Shown: piece by piece, positions 13,422-24,358 of the stretch | How the letters are laid out: each line of letters opens with the position of its first letter | Numbering within the stretch: position 1 is the first letter of the stretch | DNA from: Istiophorus platypterus | Taxonomy: Eukaryota; Chordata; Actinopteri; Istiophoriformes; Istiophoridae | Direction: 5' to 3' | DNA length: 64,000 nt | Assembly: GCA_016859345.1 (NCBI GenBank) | Contig: CM029124.1 | Span: forward strand, 13,166,480-13,230,479 | Notes under the pieces: generated by a model | Databases searched by the model: none | What the model saw: only the letters and a program-made list of their open reading frames with translations | What the model was told of the DNA's origin: nothing | Program-made: the position numbers and the translations under genes

Positions 13422-15342
13422 TATAAACAGATGCCGATGCACCCATGCAAAGACTCACATGCACATAGTCAGCAGAAAGGTCACAGCATACGGTGTGTGA
13501 GAAAAAGATATTTGAAGATATGCTGCCTGTTGCTATGGAGCACTCCTGGGGGAAAACATACACACACAAAGACACACCTACACGCGATGCTCTATCAGTC
13601 TTAAAGAAACTAGAGCAATCACATACGCGCCCACACACACAAACACACACGCGCGCCTGTGTGTATGTGTGCGTGCACTTTCTCAGTCAATCCCTGCCCT
13701 ATTAAAGAAAACGAGGAAGCAGAAGCTACTTTTCAAGAGTATCACTGCCACAAAATAGCTCCTGTGCTGTTTGTGTGTCTAATTGTTTGTTTCTTTTGTT
13801 TGTGTGTGTGAGTGAGTATGCAGATGCTTTAATTTGTGTGTATAGAGGGAAAGCAGGTGCTTTTCAAGAGCAACATTGCTTCTCTGTTTATTCCTTTAGG
13901 ACTTGGTTTATTATGCCAGTCGGTTAATCAGATTCTCCCTGAGTTGCAGTTCAGCACCTCATGAGAGACAGAAAGAGGAAGAATGAAATAGGCTACTGCT
14001 CTGCTTGATGGTTCAATGCTGGCGAGAGCTCCACTGCATATCTTCCACATTATGAACATGCTAATTAACTTGATTTATTTTTTCAGTGATTTATTTTTCT
14101 TTTGTGTTATTTGCTTCCCTTAAAACTTTCACTTAGAATACTAACACTGAAGTAATATATAGTGAAGTGCATGGCAATTAAGGGTAAATACAAGCTGATG
14201 CAATTTGTTAAAATCCATAACACCACCTTTACCTTACCTATGTTACCACATATTCTAATAAGTAATGGGGCCAAATAACATACAAAACATTATCTTCAAT
14301 TGTAACTAAATGGAATGTGAAGTAGGTTTTCACAATCAGTCGACGTACATAAATGTATTCAGCAAGAATTACAAGATAACTGATTAATTGTTAAAGTAAT
14401 TTCTGCAGGAACAATGTTCAAAGTTTGCTGGTTCCAGCCGCCCAAAATGGATTTCCTGATTTTGTTGTCTTGCACAATAGTAAACTGATCAGTTTTTGGT
14501 TTAGAATAAGGCTGCTCTAAACTACTGTTTTCTTCATCAATCATGCAGCTGACTGTTTCCTTGGTTAAAATGAATTTTGCTCTACATAATGTGAGAAAAA
14601 AAATGATAAATGTCTGTTTTGAGTGCATGACTGCACTCCAAAAGGTTTCCAGTGTCGATCACACGAGACAAAAGAAAGAACCAATTCCTCACAATTTAGA
14701 GGCTTGAGTGAAGATAAATTCGGCACTTTCGCTTGAAAAATGATTGAAGATGAATAAATTATCAAAATAGTTCCTGTTGTCTATGGACAGCTACGGGTAA
14801 GAACTGTTGTTTGGACACAACAAGCATTTTGATGAAGTCATCATGGGCTCTGGGAATCATTGATGGAATTTTTTAAACAGTTTGTGCCATTTTTGTAGAC
14901 CAAATAACTACGTTGTTTATTCGGCAGCATTTCACCACAATGAAAAATAATTGTTAGGTGCAGCTATAATATGTTGTATTTCACCCGTTGTGCCTGCTGC
15001 AGTGACCTAATGTACAGTAGAAGTACAGTGCGGGTGGAATCGATAACAGTCCAGGACTTAAGATCTCTGGCTCTGACTTCTGATCAGTAGCTGTATGTAA
15101 ACAGAGCTTGACGCCTCGGCTCAGTGCGAGTGTCTCGGCTGCATGTGGAACGATTGAGCCAGTGCAACTCAGTGAAATTATGAGGCAGAGTATAAAAGGA
15201 GTGTGACTGCAGCTGGGGGTTAATAAAATTTGAGGACCGAATTGATGGCAGCACTTGACAACATAAATAAATTGAATTCTTTTACTTCATGACACTTCAT
15301 TAGAGTGTGTCTAAATGAGTGATATTTGGGGATAGCCTATAT

Positions 15343-15390
15343 TGTGTGTGTGTGTGTGTGTGTATGTGTGTGTGTGTGCGTGTGTGTGTA
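15343..15390. repeat. (TG)n microsatellite, interrupted
   Basis: A TG run with single TA and CG interruptions, abutting a dispersed fish repeat on its right. Confidence 0.9.
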
Positions 15391-15394
15391 TTTT

Positions 15395-15485
15395 TGCGAC
15401 CTGTATACATAATGGGGACCAAAGCCTAATGTCCTAATGTCATTTCTCAGATCCCGGTAAAGGTTAGGGTTGGGCATAGGCTGTC
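15395..15485 (+). repeat. Dispersed fish repeat fragment beside a TG tract
   Basis: The stretch ATAATGGGGACCAAAGC, then GTCCTAATG, then GGTAAAGGTTAGGGTTGGGC resembles a family of short repeats often seen in teleost genomes next to TG microsatellites. The identification is by eye and the family is unnamed here. It has no coding frame. Confidence 0.45.
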
Positions 15486-16529
15486 CGGAATGAATAAAGG
15501 CCAATTCAGTGTCCTAAAAAGGATAGTTGTGTATGTGAGAGTGTGTGTGTATCTGAGGCAGGCAGGCCAGTGCTGTGAAAAGGCCATAAGCTCGTATCAT
15601 CCTGCCACAGATGCCCCGTAAGTAACTGGACATTCTTCCCAAAGTGACAAATACTTGCAGTGAGGGGGCTCTCAATGAGATGGATGGGAGCCATGGAAAT
15701 GCGATGCAGCAAGTATCAGAACTAATCCATAAGATATCTGACACATGTATCATTTTCATATTTCACAGAAAGTCATTAATTAAGGAAGGAAAGAGCTTGG
15801 ATTTGCAACTCTTTGAAAAATTTGTAGATCACAAAGAGACTCCCTGAATCTGATTTAAGCCACAGTAGGTCGCCAACTTTTTATTTTAATCAAGCACAAA
15901 GCGGAACTGCTCTCTGGTTTCACCTTTTCCAGTGTAAGGTTGAGCTGCTCTTCTCTGTCTTTGTGTAATTGCAAACAGAAGATCTCTGGGTTTTGAACAC
16001 ATTCGGGGGCCTACCCCTGGTCCCTGGACATTTTTTTTCCATTTTTAGATGAATCGATGCGTTGATTGTGACCTGAAAATAGAAATTATCATTTGCTGAA
16101 GCCCCTGCAGTGTTCAACTAAGCTCTACTTTGGTCCAACACTTCATGGTCGAGATCCTGAGGCAATCTACACAGTCCTTAACAGACCTAATATATAAATA
16201 ACAAGTGCTGTTTTTCTTTTACTATTAAATAAAGGATATTATAACCATAACCATGGAAACTATGAGCAGTAGATGCTGTACATTGGGTGATGTGGATCAA
16301 CTCCATGCCACAGATTTATCTACAGAGGCTGCGAAAAAACTCTACTGACACTCGCAGTCCCAGCGGGAATTCCATAGAAACATCGAGTGATTTCAGGTGC
16401 CTGAACTTTCGGCGTGCTGCGTTAAACAGATGACAAAAAAAATAACCAGGTCAGCGCCGGTCAGTGACTCATCTGTTGAACAAAGTGTGCCGTTGTTATG
16501 TCCCGTTCATCCCGGAGTCCGTCACTCAC

Positions 16530-16950
16530 CTTGCGCAGAGGCAGCGAGGCACCTCTCCACGGAAACCGTCAACCATCCGCCGGCTGCCCGTCTCTAATCC
16601 CTTATCGCACCTGAGCCGTAAAATCCGTCCAAACTTAACGGGAGTCTTGTCAGTCGGGGCGTCCGTGGCAACGCCGCCGTTCAGCGCGGATCTGCGGGTT
16701 GCTGCTGCTGTTGCTGTTGTTGTTGTTATTGTTGTTGTTTCTGTTTTTCTTTTCCAATTTCTTCTTTCTTGTTTTTAAATCGCGCCGTCCCCTCCAAAAT
16801 AAATAGATAAATAAATAATAAACAATAAGAATAAAAATAAGAAACTCCCTCCCGCTCCTCTCTGTCGTGACGCGCGTGTCCTCTGGCGACTCCTCTCTGC
16901 TCCGTAGTATCGCGGAAGTAAAGGAGAGGACACGGAGCTCTGTTGATATC
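16530..16950 (-). other. zmat4: Putative noncoding first exon of zmat4 (5' end not determined)
   Basis: Only the 3' boundary is seen directly: CGCAAG|GTGAGTGAC on the minus strand, an almost ideal donor. The right-hand coordinate is a rough guess inside the CpG-rich block, since the transcription start cannot be read from sequence. In mammals ZMAT4 translation starts in the second exon, which fits a noncoding exon here. A transcript joining 16530 to 3619 or 3613 would confirm it. Confidence 0.35.
16699..16742. repeat. CTG/GTT trinucleotide tract
   Basis: GTTGCTGCTGCTGTTGCTG followed by GTT units, about 44 bases, inside the CpG-rich block and possibly within the zmat4 5' untranslated exon. 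The Asn-rich open frame on the minus strand here is a by-product of the repeat. Confidence 0.85.
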
Positions 16951-17148
16951 ATTCACTGGTACCGCGTCCAAAAAGGCACCACTGAGATCAGAAAATAAAT
17001 AAATAAACAAACAAACAAACAATCCACAAAGTAATCTATCCCGGGGAGGGAGGAGAGAGGGGAGGGAAGAGGGGACGCGAGGGGGGGGCGGAGGGGGATG
17101 AAGAGAAGAAGAAAGTGTGAGCAGCCTTCACCGGGATGAATGAGAGCC

Positions 17149-17272
17149 AGGCAGACAGACAGGCAGGCAGGCAGGCAGACAGACAGGCGGGGAGGCAGAC
17201 AGACAGGCAGGCAGGCAGAAAGACAGACAGGCGGGGAGGCAGACAGACAGGCAGACGGACAGACAGACAGGC
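17149..17272. repeat. CAGA/CAGG tetranucleotide array
   Basis: About 124 bases of CAGA and CAGG units, with two copies of a higher-order block marked by CAGGCGGGGAGGCAGACAGA. It yields overlapping repetitive frames (Gln/Arg/Asp on plus; Cys-Leu-Pro on minus) on both strands, none of which looks like a real protein. Confidence 0.9.
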
Positions 17273-20200
17273 TGCGCTCTCGGCTCCCGCCGTGCGCACT
17301 CAATGCTCGATTTGCAGGGAGTGAGTGAGCGGGAGCCCCGGTCGAGTGAGCAGGTCCCCTCCCGGAGCCCGGAGCCCCCCCCCCCGTGAACATCCTCTGA
17401 CATCTAACGTGAAGGGTCGAGTCCCGCTCCGGGACCGTCCAGTCCGGCGGCGGGACTCGATCCTTCACGCTGGCGTCGTGCGTCCGCTGGATGATCCAAG
17501 CCCGGGCCGCCTTCGACCCGTCGCACTCTCCCGTGGGTTTTATTACGCACCTGTCCGTTCATAGTGAGGGAGGCAGAGGTGAAGTGTCCGTCAGGCTCAA
17601 GTTGTACTTCATGGTTTTAGCCAGTTTTATTCATACTTTCCTCCAACCTGTTTTATTTTATTCTTGTGATAAATTGGATAGTTTCACCAAACCAAACCTT
17701 TAAAGATTATTCCAATGATGTGTGTTGTAGACTGTAGGTAATATCATCAATATGATCTGCTAAGACTGTTACGATAAAACAGGGAAATATTCCTGTAGCC
17801 CACTTCTCTCCCAAACTTATCCTCCCATGGTTGGACTCCAGGTTATAGAACTGTGCCAGTTCTCGTTTCTTCGGAAGTTTCAGCTTTTGCCATGTAACAA
17901 CATCCGGTTCACCTTGACCTTCCAACCGGGGCCTGCGTGGATAAAGGCTACTTGTTATCTACCGGTTTTATCTGAGTAAGTTTTCCGAGAGTCTCCTGAT
18001 CCTGTTCTTTCTGATCATGCTCCTTTTTCCGATATAGCTCGACTTGATGTGCTATATGATCCAAACGGAAAATCGCCCCTCGGCCACATTGCTTCCACAA
18101 GCTACGGACATAATGAATCCTGTGAATGATGCTATGCAAGTTATGCTCCCTGTTAAAGAGTTGAAAGCCTTTAAAACAAAACGTCAGGCTCTTTCCTCAG
18201 CCACGCTTCTTGTGGATGTGGTGGTCTAGGTGGTGGTGGTGAAGAGGGGAAGCGTCCCAGGTAGGTTGCCAGGGATTTGTACTGGGATTTATATTTAACA
18301 ATGGTATTTTCCATTAACATTTGGATCACCAGTGCAATTATTCAGTAAAACTTTTTTTTTTAGAGTTTTGAAACAACTAGTCTGTTGGGAAAAAACAGCC
18401 ATTTTGATAATTGATTAAACAAGTAAGTCTTATATCAAGTATAAACTCCATGCATCTGCTGGCTCCATATTGTCAAATATGAGAACTGATTGCTTTTTTT
18501 CAGTATTATATAACCGTCCATTGATTGTCTTTGAGCTTGAGACCATTAGTCAGTGAAAGCAGCAACCTGACGACATCACAGTGGGCTCAGGAAACAAATC
18601 AGGGCCATTTGTCACTATTTTTATCTCCTTATAAACTCGACAATTAATTCATTAAAAGTAAAAAAATGAAAGATAAATTAAAGATAAAAATAATAACTAG
18701 TTGCAGTCCTACATTTTGCACCCAACTGAAGCAAATATCTCCAGGTTTGTTCACTTCTCCATCAAAGAAAACCCTCTGATGTTATGCATGCTGATGTTAC
18801 ACTGAGGACATGGAAGCAAGAGGCAGACTCGTTATTAGACAAGCTACCACATCAGGCTGATTGCTCTATATCACTAAAGGTCTAATTCTCAAGACAGACC
18901 CTCAGGACCAGAACAGACTGGTGTTAAAACTGGCAGGTTATGATAATCATTATCTCAGGAAAACCACATTGGTGCAAAAGTATTTCTGAGGAATTTGGAA
19001 TAAACAAACAGTTGTCTTTGAATCTCAGTCAAACCAAAACAACATTACACAGCCATGAATCACAGCCCAACTCACAGAAACCCCACAATTGTTGCCAGAA
19101 TGCTTTGCACAGCCAACAATAACCAGTGGTGATATATCAAAAATGGCATTTATTCACAAGGGATCACAAAAACTTCCCAAAGCACCATATTCCCAAATGC
19201 ACCAAATTTAGAGCTTAGCTTAAAGGAGTGACATTGCTCTGCCCCTTTTTTATAATTTTCTGTTTGATTATCCCAAGCCTTTTTGAAATGCCACATTTTC
19301 TCACTAGTATATGGATGTGTATTCATTCCGGGAGAATGGGCGCCTATTACACGCTTTCAGAGGCTGTGACAGCAGCCCTCAGTGAGGAAGCCAAACACTT
19401 CACAGCTCAGACAATGTGCCCAGGCAAACGCACATATACACACACACAAGCATGCACTCGCATATCCGAATACACACAAACCCACTGACACAATGCACAT
19501 CGACGAGATGAAAGGACCAATTTATCAAACCACCAGCAAAGGCAGGCCTGAGGTTGTATAGTGTCGGCACTGGTCTGGAGAAAGGGGGAAGGATGTGCCT
19601 GTGTGAATGTGTGTGCAACGTTGTGGGACTTTTTTTTTTTCTTTCTTTATTCCTTGACTTGTCACTGAAGTCATTGCTTCTAACATAGCATGCACTTTTT
19701 TTTTGCCCCTGGCTAACTTCCCAAGTCAAATACGTCGTCTTTAACGCTGATGCCGGCCGACGTGGCTAAATGACAAGATAATTTATAGTTCTTGTGATTG
19801 TCAGGTGCTTTCGTGTAAAGAAGAGAAAGCATGTGCATTAGTTTGTTAGAAAGAGATGGAGAATGAAACAGAGAGGGAGAGACGGGGCCGGGGTCTGTCC
19901 CATGTTATTTCTCGTTTAACTGAGAGATTGATGTTCATTCTGAGAGCTTCACAGCATCTACGAGCCCAGACTAATCCACTATCAGAGATCTGCGTGTCAG
20001 GGCCGCAGAAACAACAGAGAGCAGCGCCGGGAAAGAGGCTGAAAAAAAGAAAAGCGTCAAAATGCGTCTAATGTCTGTTTATATTTTCTCCGAACCTCTC
20101 ATTGGTTTTAAACAGCACGCTGATGTGTAAGGGTACCCTCACTGCATGGCACTGAGAGACAGAAACACAGAGAAAAATCATACGTCTGATTTAGAACACT

Positions 20201-20854
20201 GACACTGACGTGTTCAATGAGCTGATACTAGTCAATATCTGAAAAATGGATGGTGACATGATGGAGGCTTTTCCTGGATGACAACTACAGTACAGCAGTA
20301 CAGACTGAGATCACATTTTATTCTTTTTTGGACATTTCCTTTGCTTGTTTAATCCCTGATTATTTTTTCATTAAAAAAGGATAGATTTCTATTTATTTGA
20401 TTCGATTAATTTGTTACACGCTGTGGAATTGGTGTTTGTTGGTCTGGATCACAATGACTTGAGGAGTTAAAGTAGTATATCACAGTGATTTAAATGTTTG
20501 TGTGTTAGACATGCTGATGTGGACAAAAAATCCTCAGGACACACTGAAGTGTAACAAAACACAAAGCTTACTGTGATGTCTTTAATTAACAGCTAAAATA
20601 TAAGATGTTAGAAAATGCATTCTTAAACTAGTCCTAATAATGTTAATAAAATCAGTGCTCCAATTACAAGTGAAACTTGGTGGGAAAGTAAAGCCTTATA
20701 GAAACAGAGCGAGCGCAAAGAGAAATCAGCAGAGATTAAATTGATACACCAGATTTTATTTCCACTTATCTGCTAACACCCTAGCTGAGGGTGTTTATAT
20801 TTAGATATAAATATGCGCGTGTTTATGTTTGAGGGAGAACATTTCAAATGTTAG

Positions 20855-21065
20855 TCCCCCGATTTCATGATGTCGGCTTCAGTGTGGTGCATCTGTTGGG
20901 TTTTGGCTGCCGGGATACCGGCCCGGTCTGTTTGATACCGCTCCAAGGTCCGGGGGCAGCCTGCTGGCATTGCCAGTTGGTGGCAAGCCTGAGCGGGGTG
21001 GGTTGCCCATTATAGTTGGAAAAAGAAAAAGAAGCAAAGCCAATTCTGGGAATCATGGTCCCAAA
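20855..21065. other. GC-rich patch of unknown nature
   Basis: A patch of about 200 bases (for example GGATACCGGCCCGGTCTG and GGTCCGGGGGCAGCCTGCTG) stands out from AT-rich flanks. A 63-codon minus-strand frame crosses it, but I recognise no family. It could be an old mobile-element or pseudogene fragment, or a small regulatory island. Confidence 0.35.
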
Positions 21066-24000
21066 AATATTTACAAAACTGATATGCCTTTTGTTTGTCT
21101 ACCACAGGTCAGCTGCACAGAAATAGCCTGACTACTGGGACACGCAAAGGTATGTGCCTGAATGTGTGTCCGTGTGCATGTACTGACTTAGCTGAACATA
21201 GAACCACGAGGATACGGACAAATAAGGGCCCATGTTCTGTAATACCAATAAAGTGTTTATTGGGAACAGGTGAGGGTAATCCAGAGATAGATTTGATTTC
21301 AGGAGCATCAGCAACTCTTACATTTACAGCTCAGATCACTTACAAACAGCCATATATAGAGGACAGCTGACACTGAGAGCGTACAGAATGAGCTAAATCT
21401 AAATTAATGTGATCTTGTCACCACCCTGAACACCAGATGAAGAGAGAGCGAGGACAGAAGAGTAATTGATAGTTACAACGTCAACTCCAACACAAATTCA
21501 CCTTTGTGAGTTATGTCTTCATCCGTTATTATCCACAACTTTTTGAAAGCAATTCAAATATAAAGCTTAGCTTTTATTTTTCCCCCTAACATGAACAGCT
21601 CTCCTTAAGCTCCATATATTTCAAAAAGCCTCGTCAGTTCATTTATTCACACCCTGCCGGTATTAAGTTATTAATTTATCATTTCATTGGCTTTAATCTC
21701 CCCATTCTCTCATTACAAAAAAAAATCAAGAAACCACTGATTAAAGATACTTTGTGTGACCTCACACTGGTTAACTGTTAAAATGATTTACGGAGAGGTG
21801 GCAGGCAGATCTATGGCAGTGTCACTGTGAAAACATGATACCTGTCATCAGATGTCTGAAGCTGTATTTTAAATCTCACAACACCTGCAGACTTGGAATA
21901 TGCATGAGATTCTGTCATGTGCCTGTACGATGAGAAACAAATTGTTTGGGGTTTTGTGGATGAAATTGTTTATTTGTATGATACCCAAACTCAAACTCTG
22001 CACATTAGTTAGCAGTAACATTAAGTATAACCTGTTTATTTTTATTTAATTTATTTTTTTTACAAATAATTTTTCTTTTCCCTCATAAAACTGGATGCAC
22101 AACTCTGCTGTTACAACCACTGAACCGATGCACTTTCCTCATTAGTATATAATCAATGCAATTACTTTTGTTGACCTCAAAACGTGTTTGATGTTTCCTG
22201 CTGTGCTGCAAACAGTCCTCTGTTTTCTAACCCCCTGGTCTTCAGCTTGTAGCTATGGCCATCTACAGGAAAAGTTAACACAGTGCAGTTTCTGTCAGTA
22301 AGTCTTATACCACTGGTCCCCACCCCTCGTTAGCTTAAATATATGGTACTTACGACCTCTTGTTACAGGTCATATATTTCTAAAACTTGTGATATGTATA
22401 TGCCTCATCCCTCTCAGATTGAGATTCGAGGTAAAATTATACTGTAATTTACAAGAAAAAAATGTCGGACGTGTGTTTAGACAGACAGGACATTTTTTTT
22501 CCAGGAGGACAAAGAGGCCTTTTCCTTTTTTAATAGTCTTGTTTATCATCTCATGACCCCTTAACTTCAGAGAGTTTAAGGTTGGGAACCACTGGCTTGT
22601 GTTTACTCAAGCGTGTTACTGCTCCAAGTTGGAAAGAGCTGTTGATTTGAGTGACACACAAGCTAATGTGTGGCACAGAAGAGGTCTTACACATAGTAAT
22701 ACTAATTGAAAACCTAATTATCACCGGGATAATCTAAACATACTGCACATCTGTGTATAAGTTATTAAGCATGGTTGAGTATAGCAAAACGCAGTATATT
22801 CAAAATAAACTTTACTGTACTTAGCATACTATTGAAGCTTTTTCTTAGCGTCTAATCTTATGTTCAAAACAAGGGCAGAGGATGTCGTAGGATGCATGAT
22901 CAGACACAGGATGGCACTAGAGCTCTGCTATTTCAGTCTGTACCTATGGATTGAGATGAGAGGAAAAGCAAATGAGAGAGCATGAGAAAAAGAGACCGAG
23001 AGAGAGAAGTCGAAGCCTCAGCAGCGTGTTATGACTGAGTTTGAGCTGTGTGCCTTCATTTAAACCAACATTAATTAAAAACATGGCAAATTGAGTTTTC
23101 ACACTGGAAATGCGTTTCCTTTGCTGAACTCACTTTAAGTTGATTTACTCTATCTTTTCTACTTGGTTGCCCATAATTAGATACAAATGACTCAGTCCTC
23201 ATTACAGTTGTCTCCCTGGAATTTAAACACTTATCTTGACTTGCTATTCATCTGCCTGTGCCTGTGCGTGCGTGCGTGCGTGTGTGTGTGTGTTTGTGCC
23301 CGGAGGTATTTAATTGTTTTAAACTACATACAGGCATTTTCATTCTATGTGCAACGCGGTTTGTGTTTCTTCTTCATGCTGGTAGCTGAGCATGCTTTTG
23401 CAGTGGCTCACTAATATTCTCAACCTTGTATACTACTGTACATGGCCTGGCCATCAGAGTGTGTGACTCGTGTTTTAGCACCTCTCCGGCTCTTACTGGG
23501 AGGTGGGGTCATCCTAATCCCTTAAATTCCACTTTCTACTTCATCACATCCCAGCCTTCCACTCAACAAATCACTCCCAAAGTTTGCCTCAGCTCCAGAG
23601 CATCTTATCTAGATCTCTTTGATGTATTTGAGCAGGAATACTATACAGCGGCTGTGCATTTCCCACAGTCATCAGATTATAAAGATGCCCACATGTAGCA
23701 TGCATACATATATTGGAATTCATGCATTTAGATGGTAAAACATGTACATAGTGCTGGCTATGGTTGACTTTGACTTTACACATTAATCTCTCCATCATCA
23801 TTTCCAAACATGTTGAACTGCAAGCTCTGGCTAAACTCTGTGAATTTCCATTCCCTGTGTATCCATGAACAATGAAATGATCCTCAAATGGCTTTATTCT
23901 AAATCCCCAGAAATCCGTAACAACCACCGGCATGAAAGTAAAGCAGGGTAACCCTTTCCAACAAGCACTTATTCTTTTCCTTCTAAACAAAAGGGACTCT

Positions 24001-24270
24001 GCCTTCCAGCTAACAACAACCCATGGTCTTGTGGTTGGAACTGAACGAAGCATTTACAGGGGCCTTATTGCTACAGGGTCTTTGTGTAGTCACAGCCATA
24101 TATGTGTGTGTGTTGGTTTCCGAGTTCTGGTTAAGGGTTTTTTTGACCTGTTCTAAAAATTTCCTTTGTGGCGGTCCCTCCTTCTAGTAGATGAAGAGAT
24201 TATAGTAATGGTTTGAGGTTCTACCTGGGCCCTACATTCAAACTCCTAGGGGACAATTTTGCATATGTAC

Positions 24271-24325
24271 ACTGTGTGTGTGTGTGTGTGTGTGTGTGCG
24301 TGCGTGTGTCCGTGTGTGTGTGTGT

Positions 24326-24357
<32 letters not shown>

Positions 24358-24358
24358 T
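24271..24358. repeat. (TG)n microsatellite, interrupted
   Basis: About 88 bases of TG with CG and CTC interruptions. Confidence 0.9.

Larger units (their letters stand above)
3614..16529 (-). other. zmat4: probable zmat4 intron 1
   Basis: If the donor at 16529-16528 joins the start-codon exon at about 3619 or 3613, this is a 12.9 kb intron in the 5' untranslated region. It is AT-rich and carries several CA/TG microsatellites, one TA microsatellite and two retroelement-like fragments, listed separately. Short open frames here show no protein character. The join is inferred from family gene structure and splice consensus, not from transcripts. Confidence 0.45.
16400..17600 (-). promoter_or_regulatory. 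zmat4: CpG-rich promoter-like block, probable zmat4 promoter
   Basis: Against an AT-rich background, this 1.2 kb is rich in G+C and CpG (for example CGCGGAAG, GACGCGCGTG, CCGGCGGCGGG) and contains purine-rich GGGGAGGGAGG tracts. It lies upstream of the zmat4 start-codon exon on the same strand. It also has a consensus minus-strand donor, AAG|GTGAGT, at 16530/16529, as expected for a CpG promoter with a noncoding first exon. No TATA box was assigned. A promoter for a plus-strand or bidirectional transcript is equally possible from sequence alone. The block contains a CTG/GTT trinucleotide tract and a CAGA/CAGG tetranucleotide tract. Confidence 0.5.

Noticed and set aside
16953..17468. 171-codon minus-strand frame with Cys-Leu-Ser-Val repeats
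   Set aside because: The repeats are the CAGA/CAGG tetranucleotide array read in different frames; equal-length frames exist on both strands.
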